From Butyrivibrio sp. CAG:318 (GTDB lineage: Bacteria > Bacillota > Clostridia > Lachnospirales > Lachnospiraceae), in the NCBI GenBank assembly GCA_000431815.1, contig FR889221.1, positions 20,179 through 84,178 of the forward strand: a stretch of 64,000 bases of DNA, given 5' to 3'. Both the position numbers and the translations under genes were made by a program. Shown here piece by piece: positions 55,553-64,000 of the stretch; position 1 is the stretch's first letter; each line of letters opens with the position of its first letter. Under the pieces are notes generated by a model, which ran no database searches, was not told the DNA's origin, and worked only from the letters and a program-made list of their open reading frames with translations.

Positions 55553-56110
55553 ATGAATTATGCAGATATCAAACGTAACGATGCAGCTAATGGTCCCGGT
55601 GTGCGCATATCACTTTTTGTAAGCGGATGTACACATCATTGCAAGGGCTGCTTTAACGAAGAAGCATGGGATTTCAATTACGGTAAGCCTTACACCGAGA
55701 AAGAAACCGATTATATAATAAGCGAGCTCGCTCCGGGTTATATAGGCGGACTTACGATTCTCGGCGGAGAACCGATGGATCCGGCCAATCAGCCCGGCAT
55801 TCTCCCACTGCTTCGTAAAGTCAGGGAAACCTATGGTAATACCAAATCCATATGGATATATACAGGATATCTTTTTGACAGGGACATTCTCGGCAGAATG
55901 GTTGATGAACTTCCATATACCAGAGAGATTCTGTCATATGTGGATGTCATAATGGATGGACCTTTTATTGAAGAGCGCAAGAATCTGGATGCCTATTTCA
56001 GGGGTTCCGATAACCAGCGTGCCATTCTTGTACAGGAAACACTTGCGGACAACGGCAATCTCCATTACTGGGAGCCGCGCAAGCCGAAATATGTCTACTC
56101 TGCCACCTGA
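55553..56110 (+). CDS. nrdG: Anaerobic ribonucleotide reductase activating enzyme
   Basis: Radical-SAM activase that puts the glycyl radical on NrdD. 185 residues from ATG 55553 (MNYADIKRNDAANGPG), six bases after AGGGGA; the reading from 55466 lies inside nrdD. Cluster motif CTHHCKGCF (about 24-32), then LTILGGEPMDPANQ (about 70-83) and WIYTGYLF. Somewhat longer than the E. coli protein but normal for Clostridia. Confidence 0.97.
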   Translation: MNYADIKRNDAANGPGVRISLFVSGCTHHCKGCFNEEAWDFNYGKPYTEKETDYIISELAPGYIGGLTILGGEPMDPANQPGILPLLRKVRETYGNTKSIWIYTGYLFDRDILGRMVDELPYTREILSYVDVIMDGPFIEERKNLDAYFRGSDNQRAILVQETLADNGNLHYWEPRKPKYVYSAT

Positions 56111-56143
56111 TTGATTAATATTGCTACAGAAGGAGAACTTTAG

Positions 56144-56590
56144 ATGACAGCGAACATTAAAGTCAAAAAATTAAATCCCAATGCCACGCTCCCGACATAC
56201 GGTTCAGCGTACGCAGCCGGTGCTGATCTGTACGCATGTATGGATGCGCCTGTAACAGTCAATCCGCATGAAACAGTCATGTTTCACACCGGACTCGCAA
56301 TGGAAATTCCGCAAGGTTACGCAGGATTGATATATCCTCGGAGCGGAATGGCATGCAAAAGACATCTCGCACCTGCCAATAAGGTCGGTGTTGTAGATCC
56401 TGATTACCGTGGTGAATTTATGATTGCTCTTCATAATCACTCTGATGAAGCTCAGGTCGTTGAGCCGGGTGAGCGCATCGCCCAGTTAGTAATAACGCCT
56501 TTTATAACGGCAGAATGGGAACTTTGTGATGAACTTTGTGATACTGTACGCGGAGCCGGTGGCTTTGGCAGTACGGGATACGGCAAATAA
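56144..56590 (+). CDS. dut: dUTP diphosphatase
   Basis: Trimeric dUTPase that keeps uracil out of DNA and provides dUMP. 148 residues with all five motifs: AGADLYA (about 26-32), PRSGMA (about 68-73), NKVGVVDPDYRGE (about 82-94), GERIAQLV (about 110-117) and RGAGGFGSTG (about 137-146). It is 33 bp after nrdG, behind AAGGAG, so dNTP synthesis and sanitation are in one unit; a strong terminator follows. Confidence 0.98.
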   Translation: MTANIKVKKLNPNATLPTYGSAYAAGADLYACMDAPVTVNPHETVMFHTGLAMEIPQGYAGLIYPRSGMACKRHLAPANKVGVVDPDYRGEFMIALHNHSDEAQVVEPGERIAQLVITPFITAEWELCDELCDTVRGAGGFGSTGYGK

Positions 56591-56604
56591 TACATATTAA
56601 AATT

Positions 56605-56639
56605 AAACGCTATGAGTTTTGAACCCATAGCGTTTTTTT
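56605..56639. terminator. Terminator after dut, shared with the convergent MATE gene
   Basis: 10-bp perfect stem (56605-56614 with 56626-56635), extended by three inner pairs, followed by seven T residues on the plus strand. The stop of the MATE gene is at 56642 on the other strand, so it can serve both. Confidence 0.9.
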
Positions 56640-56641
56640 GA

Positions 56642-58024
56642 TTAATTAATATTCGGTGTATTTTTTTTCTTTATTTTATTCCATATGATCACAAAACATA
56701 TCACATGCGCCGCGAACGTGATTATCCAGGTTATCGGATATGACGCATATATGACCTTCGTGGTATGAAATTCAGGTATTCTGAATATCGTCGCAATCCA
56801 TACCAGTCTCAGTCCGCATGCTCCTACAAGCGATACCACCATAGGAAGCACCGCGTAGCCGAGTCCTCTTATGGATCCGACCATGACGTCCATCATTCCG
56901 CATAATGCATATGTACCACAAATCATCTGCAGTCTGACCATTCCGGCATCTACAGCAACCGGATTATCGGTATAAATTCCAAGTAACGGCCTTCCAAGCA
57001 ATACCGCAAGCTGTCCGAGCAGCATTCCCGTCACAATGACACAGCCCTGGCCGGTAAAAAGGATTTTTTTGATACGGTCCATACGACCGGCGCCATAATT
57101 CTGTCCGGTGAATGAAAGCGTCGCATGGTGGAATGTATTCATAGCCATATATACGAAACCTTCTATATTCGCTGCTGCCGAGTTGCCTGCCACAACAATT
57201 TCTCCAAAAAGATTGATTGATGACTGGATAACTACATTGGAAAGGGAAAATACCGTTCCCTGAAATCCCGCCGGAAGTCCTATTTTCATAATCATTCCGA
57301 ACTTGTCACGCCTTATTCTCAATTTCTTAATGTCAAGATGTATCACACTTTTATCCCTTATGAGGCACATTACAACCAGTGTTGCAGAAATTGTCTCAGA
57401 TATAACTGTCGCAATGGCTACACCCGCAACGTCCAGTTTGAATACAATGACAAGAAGTAAATTAAGTGCTATATTTACAACTCCGGCCGCGAAGAGGAAA
57501 TATAGCGGTCTTTTGGTATCTCCGACAGCTCTCAGAATTGCACTGCCGAAATTATATACCATCATCGCCGGCATGCCGAGAAAGTATATTCTGAGATACA
57601 ATGTTGCAAGAGAAAGTATTTTATCCGGAGTCTGCATAAGAATAAGCAGGTATCTGGCAAATATCACTCCGATGACCATAAGTATGCACCCACTGATAAA
57701 GCTCAATAACATTGCTGTATGTACCGTATCCTTGAGTTCGTCCTTTTTGTCCGCGCCATAATAACGTGCAACAAGCACATTGGCACCGATTGAAAGTCCT
57801 ATAAAAAGATTGGTAAGCAAGTTAATAAGTGCCGTGTTGGAACCGACCGCGGCCAGTGAATTATCACCCGCGAAATTACCAACCACAATAATATCCGCCG
57901 CGTTAAAAAGCAGCTGCAATATATTGGAAAACATAAGAGGAAACGCAAACAGCAGCATTTTCTTAAGAATTGAGCCATTGCACATATCCATTTCGTAGTG
58001 TTGTCCTTTTTTACCGTGTAACAT
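56642..58024 (-). CDS. Second MATE-family exporter
   Basis: Inner-membrane drug/metabolite:cation antiporter; substrate unknown. 460 residues from ATG 58024 (GTG 58033 adds three). About 12 helices, with LLFAFPLMFSNILQLLFNAA and IVVGNFAGDNSLAAVGS near the start, typical of the DinF/NorM-like clostridial group. Only distantly similar to the MATE at 9.9-11.3 kb. It follows parC by 17 bp on the same strand and may be read through from the topoisomerase genes. The ribosome binding site is weak. Confidence 0.92.
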   Translation of the reverse strand: MLHGKKGQHYEMDMCNGSILKKMLLFAFPLMFSNILQLLFNAADIIVVGNFAGDNSLAAVGSNTALINLLTNLFIGLSIGANVLVARYYGADKKDELKDTVHTAMLLSFISGCILMVIGVIFARYLLILMQTPDKILSLATLYLRIYFLGMPAMMVYNFGSAILRAVGDTKRPLYFLFAAGVVNIALNLLLVIVFKLDVAGVAIATVISETISATLVVMCLIRDKSVIHLDIKKLRIRRDKFGMIMKIGLPAGFQGTVFSLSNVVIQSSINLFGEIVVAGNSAAANIEGFVYMAMNTFHHATLSFTGQNYGAGRMDRIKKILFTGQGCVIVTGMLLGQLAVLLGRPLLGIYTDNPVAVDAGMVRLQMICGTYALCGMMDVMVGSIRGLGYAVLPMVVSLVGACGLRLVWIATIFRIPEFHTTKVIYASYPITWIITFAAHVICFVIIWNKIKKKNTPNIN

Positions 58025-58041
58025 CAGTTTCACTTCTTTCT

Positions 58042-60315
58042 CTATGCTCTTAATTTAGTACCTTTACCGTCTCTCTTGGCAGTTTTCAGTTTCTTAAGCG
58101 ACACCTCTCTGCCTTTATATTCTATTGTGACATCCGCATCTTCAGGTATCACATATACGTCCTCAATTGTGTCTTCTGTCCCAAGTTTCATACCACGCAC
58201 TCCGATTGCACTCTTCTTTTTTTCAGGAATTTCATCAAGTCTGAACTTAAGAAAATATCCCGCCGTTGATTGCAATACAACAATACGGCTGCTTATTATC
58301 TGTCCGTCCTCACCAGCTGTGGCATCCGTCATGATAATCTCCGCCACCTTATCACCATCAGCAAGCTTGGTCGACGCAATAGTACGCTTGGAAGCGTCAA
58401 ACTCACTTCCATCCACTAACTTCATCATGCCACCGGAAGTCACAAAGAGAAGCTTGCGATCCTTAATCTGGCCCGATGCACAAAGATATATGATTTCTTC
58501 GCCTGCGCTGCTGTAATTACCCAGATTGTCGATAGGTGTTCCCTTGTCCCTGAATCTGGTAAACGGTATGTCCGAAACCTTTATCTGATGAAGATTTCCG
58601 TTATCCGTAAAAATACATATTTTTTCGGTGTTCATGCACTTAAATACATATTTGTTTTCCGAAAGCACTGCCTCCTGATTACGTTCAAAACCGGCCACAT
58701 CGATAGTCTTGGAATATCCGAATCTGTCCATTATAAAAACAACTTCCTGCTCAACAAGCTTCGGCTCCTCATAAACAGCTGCCGTCGCATCCTCTATGAT
58801 CGTGAGACGTGGCATCTTATATTCTTTCTTGATCTGTTCAAGATCTTTCTTAATAGCCTTCTTCATTGCCTTACGGCTTCCCAATATATCCTCGTATCTG
58901 GCAATCTTAAGAAGTGTCTCCTCGTATTCTTTCTCCAAAGCTTCTATTTCGAGTCCGATTAATTTGTAAAGACGGAGTTCAAGAATTGCCGTCGCCTGTC
59001 TCTCCGTAAAATGAAGTTTGGCAGCATCATTCCGGGACTTCTCTGATTTAAATTTAATATCGGTTGTATCACCTGATATCAGGCATGCCTTGGCCTGCTT
59101 AAGGCTTGTACTGCCACGGAGTATCTCAATAATAAGGTCTATTATATTGCATGCGCGTATAAGACCTTCCTTAACTTCTTTATTATCATATTCTTTCTGA
59201 AGAAGAGTTGTATATTTGCGCGTGTTTATATCATACTGGAACTCAACATTATATCTTATGATGTCTTTCAATCCCAGTACTTCCGGTCTTCCATCCGCAA
59301 TAGTGAGCATATTAACACCGAAAGTGTCTTCTAACTTAGTCTTCTTATAGAGAAGATTTTCAAGCTTATTAACATCAGCATTCTTCTTGAGTTCAAGTAC
59401 AATCCTTATTCCGTCCTTTGATGACTCATTCGATATATCAACAATGTCCTGTGTCTTCTTCGTCTCAATCAGATCAACCACATCTGAAATAAATTTACCT
59501 ATTCCGGCACCAATCATAGTATACGGTATAGCGCTTATTACAAGCTTGTCCTTGTCAGACTTTCTCTTGCCCGGTTCAAATTCAACATTTCCGCGGAGCT
59601 TGATCTTGCCCACGCCCGTCTCATATATGCTAATCAGTTCACTCTTATTGACAACACGGCCGCCTGTCGGGAAATCCGGTCCCGGCATGTACTCCATAAG
59701 TTCTGCGGTTGTGATATCTTCATTATCCATATATGCCTCAACGGCATTAATTACTTCTTCAAGATTATGTGTCGGTATGCTTGTAGTCATTCCGACCGCA
59801 ATACCTTCAGAACCATTGATAAGTATATTCGGGACTCTTACCGGAAGAACGGAAGGTTCTTTCTCCGTCTCATCGAAATTCGGGACGAAATCAACCACAT
59901 TCTTATCGAGATCCTTAAGATATACCTCCTGCGTAAATTTCTTAAGTCGCGCTTCGGTATATCGCATTGCTGCGGCGCCGTCTCCCTCAATGGAACCAAA
60001 GTTTCCGTGACCGTCAACCAGTGCCATTCCTTTTTTAAAATCCTGTTCCATGACAACAAGCGTCTCATATATTGAACTATCACCGTGCGGATGGTATTTA
60101 CCCATCGCATCACCGACAATACGGGCCGATTTACGGTGCGGCTTATCATAATTGAGTCCGAGCTGGTCCATGGCATACAGCACACGCCTCTGAACCGGTT
60201 TAAGACCATCCCTGACATCCGGTACTGCTCTGGATGTTATTACACTCATGGAGTAGTCTATATATGATTTCTGCATTACATCAGAATATTCTGTTTTAAG
60301 TATTGTCTCTGCCAT
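58042..60315 (-). CDS. parC: Type IIA topoisomerase subunit A, topoisomerase IV-like
   Basis: DNA breakage-reunion subunit for decatenation or supercoil control. 757 residues: KSYIDYSMSVITSRAVPDVRDGLKPVQRR split near 16-44; the quinolone-determining HPHGDSSIYET near 75-85, with Glu at the position where ParC usually has Glu; catalytic Tyr in MRYTEARL near 118; coiled tower; and a C-terminal beta-pinwheel. The GyrA box (QRRGGKG-type) is not seen at the expected place in the pinwheel, which favours topoisomerase IV over gyrase. Paired with parE 9 bp upstream. Confidence 0.9.
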   Translation of the reverse strand: MAETILKTEYSDVMQKSYIDYSMSVITSRAVPDVRDGLKPVQRRVLYAMDQLGLNYDKPHRKSARIVGDAMGKYHPHGDSSIYETLVVMEQDFKKGMALVDGHGNFGSIEGDGAAAMRYTEARLKKFTQEVYLKDLDKNVVDFVPNFDETEKEPSVLPVRVPNILINGSEGIAVGMTTSIPTHNLEEVINAVEAYMDNEDITTAELMEYMPGPDFPTGGRVVNKSELISIYETGVGKIKLRGNVEFEPGKRKSDKDKLVISAIPYTMIGAGIGKFISDVVDLIETKKTQDIVDISNESSKDGIRIVLELKKNADVNKLENLLYKKTKLEDTFGVNMLTIADGRPEVLGLKDIIRYNVEFQYDINTRKYTTLLQKEYDNKEVKEGLIRACNIIDLIIEILRGSTSLKQAKACLISGDTTDIKFKSEKSRNDAAKLHFTERQATAILELRLYKLIGLEIEALEKEYEETLLKIARYEDILGSRKAMKKAIKKDLEQIKKEYKMPRLTIIEDATAAVYEEPKLVEQEVVFIMDRFGYSKTIDVAGFERNQEAVLSENKYVFKCMNTEKICIFTDNGNLHQIKVSDIPFTRFRDKGTPIDNLGNYSSAGEEIIYLCASGQIKDRKLLFVTSGGMMKLVDGSEFDASKRTIASTKLADGDKVAEIIMTDATAGEDGQIISSRIVVLQSTAGYFLKFRLDEIPEKKKSAIGVRGMKLGTEDTIEDVYVIPEDADVTIEYKGREVSLKKLKTAKRDGKGTKLRA

Positions 60316-60324
60316 ATATCCCTC

Positions 60325-62250
60325 CTATATATCAAGTTCCGCATCATGTGCATGTGCATGTATGAAATCACGTCTCGGCGGAACTTCTGTTCCCATAAGC
60401 ATCGATGTCACATGGGATGCCATCTTTGCATCTTCTATCTCGACCTGTTTTAAAATCCTGGTCTCCGGATTGAGTGTGGTCTCCCAAAGCTGGTCATCAT
60501 CCATCTCTCCGAGTCCTTTATATCTCTGAAGCGTGAATGATGTTCCGGCATGTTCTTTACGATATTTTTCCAATGCTTTATCATCATACAGATACTGTCC
60601 CTCGCCTTTCTTCGGAACCACTTTATAGAGTGGAGGAGTCGCCAGATACACATGTCCTTCCTGGATGAGTTCCGGCATAAATCTGTAGAAAAATGTAAGT
60701 AACAGCGTATCGATATGTGCGCCGTCAACATCAGCATCTGTCATAAATATTATCTTGTTATATCTTAATTTAGATATATCAAAATCATTACCGTATCCCT
60801 CGGAAAATCCGCATCCGAACGCGGTAATCATCGTCTTAATCTCGGCATTGGCAAGCACCTTGTCCATTGTAGCTTTCTCGACATTGAGTATTTTGCCTCT
60901 GATAGGTAAAATCGCCTGCGTTTTCCGGTCTCTTGCCGTCTTGGCAGAACCTCCGGCCGAATCTCCCTCAACTATGAAAATCTCGCATTCCTCAGGATTA
61001 CGGCTTTCACAGTTAGCAAGCTTACCATTGGTATCGCAGGAAAATTTCTGTTTAACAAGAAGATTGGTCTTGGCCTTTTCCTCCTGTTTACGAATCTTGG
61101 CGGCCTTCTCTGCACAGGCAATAACACTCTTAAGTGTCTCAAGGTTCTTATCAAAAAACCTCACGAGTTCATCTCCCGTAATCTCGGCAACAATTTTACC
61201 CGCATCCTGATTATCAAGCTTAGTCTTGGTCTGTCCCTCAAATCTCGGTTCCGGATGCTTGACGGCAATAATTCCCGTCATTCCGTTACGCACATCACTT
61301 CCCGTAAAATTCGCATCCTTATCCTTAAGGATACCCAATTCCCTGGCATACTGGTTGATTACTGTTGTAAACTTGGTCTTGAAACCTGTGATATGCGTTC
61401 CGCCTTCCTGCGTATATATATTATTGCAGAATCCGAGAATTGACTCCTGAAATTCATCCACGAACTGAAATGCGCATTCAACTTCCACTCCGTCCTTGCT
61501 CCCCTTGTAATATATAACATCGCACACAGGCTCCTTATCCTCATCAAGAGCCTTAACATATGCTGTAATTCCTTCTTCTTCATGGAATGTTTCCTTATCT
61601 TCCATTCCTGTACGCTTATCTTCAAATATTATTGTAAGTCCCGGATTAAGATATGCCGTCTCATGCAATCTGCTTTTAATGTTCTCTGCCCTAAATTCCG
61701 TCTTTTCAAAAATAGTGGCATCCGGGAGAAATGTTACGCTTGTTCCTGTGTCATTCTTACGACATGTTCCACATTCCCTTAACGGATAGCATACCTTTCC
61801 CCTCTCATATCTCTGTTCGTATATAATTCCGCCCGTCTTAATGCGGACTTCGAGCCAGTCGGAAAGTGCATTTACCACAGATGCACCTACTCCGTGAAGT
61901 CCTCCGGATATCTTATATCCTCCGTCTCCGAACTTACCGCCTGCATGTAATATAGTAAATACAACCTCAACAGCCGGTATTCCTGCCTTAGGGTGAATAC
62001 CCACAGGTATGCCTCGCCCATTATCCGTAATTGTAGCAGACCCGTCATTATTGAGTGTAACGCTTATCGTATCGCAATAACCGGCCAGATGCTCATCCAC
62101 CGAATTATCCGCTATTTCGTATATAAGATGATTAAGTCCCTTGGTAGATACACTTCCGATGTACATACCGGGTCTCTTTCTTACCGCCTCAAGTCCCTCA
62201 AGAATAGATATGCTTGATGCATTATACTGCTGTTGCACTTTCTCAGCCAT
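60325..62250 (-). CDS. parE: Type IIA topoisomerase subunit B, topoisomerase IV-like
   Basis: ATPase subunit of the same enzyme. 641 residues: GHKL ATP site with YEIADNSVDEHLAG (about 44-57), ITDNGRGIPVGIHPKAG near 74-90 and GGLHGVGASVVNALS near 114-128; transducer domain; TOPRIM with FIVEGDSAGGSAK near 425 and FMTDADVDGAHI near 500; and the C-terminal QRYKGLGEMD near 578. The naming parE/gyrB depends on the partner: no GyrA box in the neighbour supports parE. ATG 62250 with AAAGGA. A strong hairpin precedes it in the leader. Confidence 0.9.
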   Translation of the reverse strand: MAEKVQQQYNASSISILEGLEAVRKRPGMYIGSVSTKGLNHLIYEIADNSVDEHLAGYCDTISVTLNNDGSATITDNGRGIPVGIHPKAGIPAVEVVFTILHAGGKFGDGGYKISGGLHGVGASVVNALSDWLEVRIKTGGIIYEQRYERGKVCYPLRECGTCRKNDTGTSVTFLPDATIFEKTEFRAENIKSRLHETAYLNPGLTIIFEDKRTGMEDKETFHEEEGITAYVKALDEDKEPVCDVIYYKGSKDGVEVECAFQFVDEFQESILGFCNNIYTQEGGTHITGFKTKFTTVINQYARELGILKDKDANFTGSDVRNGMTGIIAVKHPEPRFEGQTKTKLDNQDAGKIVAEITGDELVRFFDKNLETLKSVIACAEKAAKIRKQEEKAKTNLLVKQKFSCDTNGKLANCESRNPEECEIFIVEGDSAGGSAKTARDRKTQAILPIRGKILNVEKATMDKVLANAEIKTMITAFGCGFSEGYGNDFDISKLRYNKIIFMTDADVDGAHIDTLLLTFFYRFMPELIQEGHVYLATPPLYKVVPKKGEGQYLYDDKALEKYRKEHAGTSFTLQRYKGLGEMDDDQLWETTLNPETRILKQVEIEDAKMASHVTSMLMGTEVPPRRDFIHAHAHDAELDI

Positions 62251-62277
62251 ATTAATTTCCTTTCGTCTTTACATACC

Positions 62278-62308
62278 AAATACCCCGTTATGTTATGACG
62301 GGGTATTT
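62278..62308 (-). other. Strong hairpin in the parE leader
   Basis: Perfect 11-bp stem AAATACCCCGT/ACGGGGTATTT (62278-62288 with 62298-62308), nine-base loop, between the predicted promoter and the parE start. Only three U residues follow, so it is a poor terminator; it could also be the end signal for the kinase gene. Confidence 0.6.
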
Positions 62309-62325
62309 GTTCATATCATTATTCT

Positions 62326-62355
62326 AGTATAACACGGCCACCGACTTTAAGTCCA
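62326..62355 (-). promoter_or_regulatory. Promoter of parE-parC
   Basis: TGGACT (62355-62350) and TATACT (62331-62326), 18-base spacing on the minus strand, between the kinase stop and parE. Confidence 0.5.
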
Positions 62356-62376
62356 TTGTTTTTTTAAAAAACAGAA

Positions 62377-63918
62377 CTACTGTTCGTCTGGCGGATTCAC
62401 TGTCTTAAGTTCAAACCAGAATACACTTCCCTCTCCGACTTTGGAATTAACACCAAATCTTGCTTCATGAAGTTTAAGTATATTCTTAACGATTGACAAT
62501 CCTATTCCAGAGCCCTGTGTCGCCCTCCTGTGTGTCTTATCAACCTTATAATATCTGTCCCAAATACTGTCTATCTCATCTTCGGCAATTCCTTTGCCAT
62601 GGTCTTCCACCTCTAGTCTTACGATTTCGCCGTTGACTATCTGTCTTACGATAACCGTCTTGTCGTCTCCTGCATAATTAATGGCATTATTAATCAGATT
62701 ATATATTACCTGATATATTTTGTACTCATCAGCACATACCTTTACATCATCACTATACTCAAAACGTATATCATACCCACTCTGTCCGGTAAGTTTTGAA
62801 TACCTTTTGAGGACAGCCAGTATACTTGTTGTAAAATCAAACACTTCTGCCGATATTTCCGATACTCCTGCCTGAAGTTTGGAAAGTTCAAGCATATCGT
62901 TAACCAGATTCGTAAGTCTTTTGGTCTCATCTATAATGACCTGCACATTTTCCGGTGTATTTTCTCCCGGAATATCACGCATAACCTCAGAGTATGCCGT
63001 TATCATAGTGAGCGGAGTCCGCAGATCGTGTGAAACATTGGCCAGAAGGTCTCTCTGAAGCTGCTCTGATTTGCCTAACTCTCCGGCTGCATAGTTAAGT
63101 GTATGGGACAGCTCCTCCACCTCCCTGTATCCGCGTCCGTCAAATCTGGTATCGAAATTACCGCCTGCAAGATTCTTGGCTGACTCATTAATTTTACGTA
63201 TGGGTTTTGATGTAATATTAGATATTACAAGAGCGATTGCAACCGCTGTCACGACAAATATAGCGGATATATATATGAACTGCACCCGGAGTGTATACAC
63301 TGTAGCATCCACCGGAGTTATAAGCATGCTCATAAGAATGAGATGTTCCTCACCCTGCGTATCTGTCACAAGTTTTATATATATCATACTTTTGGCTTGT
63401 GACACATAGCTTTTCATCATTCCGCCTTCTGCACTCATTTCCGGATCATGCATTGAATTATCACTGTCTGACGAATACATCAATTCATTTTCATCAAAAA
63501 AATGCGTTCTGTCATCCTTCGGCGGTTTCTGCGAAACGTTGTCGTTATACCTGCCGTTTACCTCATAGCTTACGGTTCCGCCGTTCTGTTTTACCTTATT
63601 ATAGAAGCAGTCATATGTCGTGCTGTCCGGAATATATATGTGGCTTTTTGGCATAAGATTGGCACTGTATATGCTTTTGCCTTCCGAATCGGTAAGATTG
63701 ATTTCCATATCATACTTATCGGCAAGTGTACTTATATAGTCTTCCAGATCGTCCGAATTCAGGTTTGCATACAGCCTATCTGCCGCTGTTTTCAACTCGT
63801 TTTTCTTAATGCTTTCATAAGAGCTGTTTAAATGCACTATCTGAAAATACCATAAAAGGCCCAGCAAAAAAACAGTAAAGCCAATGAGATATATAAAAAT
63901 ATGCCATTTAATGCTCAT
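62377..63918 (-). CDS. Two-component sensor histidine kinase
   Basis: Membrane sensor kinase that partners the response regulator just upstream. About 513 residues from ATG 63918 (MSIKWHIFIY), five bases after the regulator's stop; TTG 63945 would add nine residues and overlap it. Membrane helix near 5-27, an extracytoplasmic domain of about 180 residues, a second helix near 215-240, HAMP (about 240-290), HisKA with LLANVSHDLRTPLTMI (His near 301) and HATPase with INNAINYAGDD, DHGKGIAEDE and GSGIGLSIVKNI. The signal is unknown. Last gene before parE. Confidence 0.93.
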   Translation of the reverse strand: MSIKWHIFIYLIGFTVFLLGLLWYFQIVHLNSSYESIKKNELKTAADRLYANLNSDDLEDYISTLADKYDMEINLTDSEGKSIYSANLMPKSHIYIPDSTTYDCFYNKVKQNGGTVSYEVNGRYNDNVSQKPPKDDRTHFFDENELMYSSDSDNSMHDPEMSAEGGMMKSYVSQAKSMIYIKLVTDTQGEEHLILMSMLITPVDATVYTLRVQFIYISAIFVVTAVAIALVISNITSKPIRKINESAKNLAGGNFDTRFDGRGYREVEELSHTLNYAAGELGKSEQLQRDLLANVSHDLRTPLTMITAYSEVMRDIPGENTPENVQVIIDETKRLTNLVNDMLELSKLQAGVSEISAEVFDFTTSILAVLKRYSKLTGQSGYDIRFEYSDDVKVCADEYKIYQVIYNLINNAINYAGDDKTVIVRQIVNGEIVRLEVEDHGKGIAEDEIDSIWDRYYKVDKTHRRATQGSGIGLSIVKNILKLHEARFGVNSKVGEGSVFWFELKTVNPPDEQ

Positions 63919-63922
63919 TTTC

Positions 63923-64000
63923 TTATGCTTCAAATCTGTATCCAACTCCTCTCAATGTAACAAGGTAATAGGCGTTTGCGAAACGCCACAGACCGCATAA
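63923..64000 (-). CDS. OmpR-family response regulator, C-terminal fragment
   Basis: Only the last 25 residues are in the window; the gene continues beyond the right edge. The visible end YYLVTLRGVGYRFEA followed by TAA is the wing of the winged-helix output domain of OmpR/PhoB regulators. It lies immediately before the histidine kinase in the same direction, the normal order for a two-component pair. Confidence 0.8.
   Translation of the reverse strand, partial: LCGLWRFANAYYLVTLRGVGYRFEA

Noticed and set aside
58042..62250. DNA gyrase (gyrA/gyrB) as the name of the topoisomerase pair
   Set aside because: The GyrA box is not seen in the C-terminal pinwheel and the quinolone region resembles ParC; gyrase remains possible if no other pair exists in the genome.
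1..64000. CRISPR array, insertion sequence, prophage or integron
   Set aside because: No regularly spaced repeats, transposase, recombinase or phage genes were found on either strand.
1..64000. tRNA or rRNA genes
   Set aside because: Gaps between genes are short and none shows a cloverleaf or conserved rRNA sequence that I could recognise.

Overview
The window looks like chromosomal DNA of an anaerobic, low-to-mid GC Gram-positive bacterium of the class Clostridia, most likely a Lachnospiraceae gut or rumen species. Reasons: an mraZ-rsmH-ftsL-PBP cluster, a PrkC/PrpC PASTA kinase-phosphatase pair, Rex, an anaerobic ribonucleotide reductase (NrdD/NrdG), formate-tetrahydrofolate ligase, an LPXTG surface protein, meso-DAP-type MurE and strong GGAGG ribosome binding sites throughout. 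No rRNA, tRNA, CRISPR array, transposase or integrase was recognised. About 50 genes are supported and most run on the minus strand.

Layout by coordinate. 1-5.6 kb: cell-division/wall cluster on the minus strand (mraZ, rsmH, ftsL-like, two class B PBPs, the last cut by the window edge), driven by a clear promoter followed by five 10-bp-phased MraZ-type boxes. 5.7-9.9 kb: accessory carbohydrate locus with a lipoprotein and a GH59 (galactocerebrosidase-family) enzyme in different frames, opposed by an AraC regulator. 9.9-12.5 kb: a MATE exporter with a leader that ends in an intrinsic terminator just before the start codon, and lgt with a long acidic tail. 12.6-13.7 kb: ychF. 13.8-19.0 kb: two large surface proteins (one LPXTG with InlB-type repeats) and a TetR regulator, the most clearly accessory part.

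19.2-39.3 kb: a tightly packed minus-strand series read as uppP, ftsK, fhs, murF, folD, murE, priA, def, fmt, rsmB, rlmN, prpC, prkC, rsgA, rpe, thiN, linking wall precursor synthesis, one-carbon metabolism, translation initiation, rRNA modification and Ser/Thr signalling. 39.4-45.9 kb: tepA-like protease, CNNM/CBS protein, a MazF-family toxin without an adjacent antitoxin, alr, nnr, an unknown coiled-coil protein and rex. 46-50.3 kb: an ABC exporter and, divergently, a purine nucleoside phosphorylase with an ABC-F protein. 50.3-53 kb: GNAT, a NYN-domain protein, and a DUF4956/VTC-type polyphosphate polymerase pair. 53.4-56.6 kb: nrdD, nrdG, dut. 56.6-64 kb: a second MATE exporter, a topoisomerase IV-like pair, and a histidine kinase with the tail of its response regulator.

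The best leads are regulatory: three 11-bp direct repeats placed like a Pho box at the polyphosphate polymerase gene, a NrdR box pair with the family's spacing plus a structured leader at nrdD, a rex promoter embedded inside the terminator of the upstream operon, a palindrome shared by divergent promoters, and the attenuator-like leader of the MATE gene. The lipoprotein/GH59 junction, which may be a frameshift splitting one secreted enzyme, is the best protein-level lead. I did not find a wholly new multi-gene defence or mobile system.
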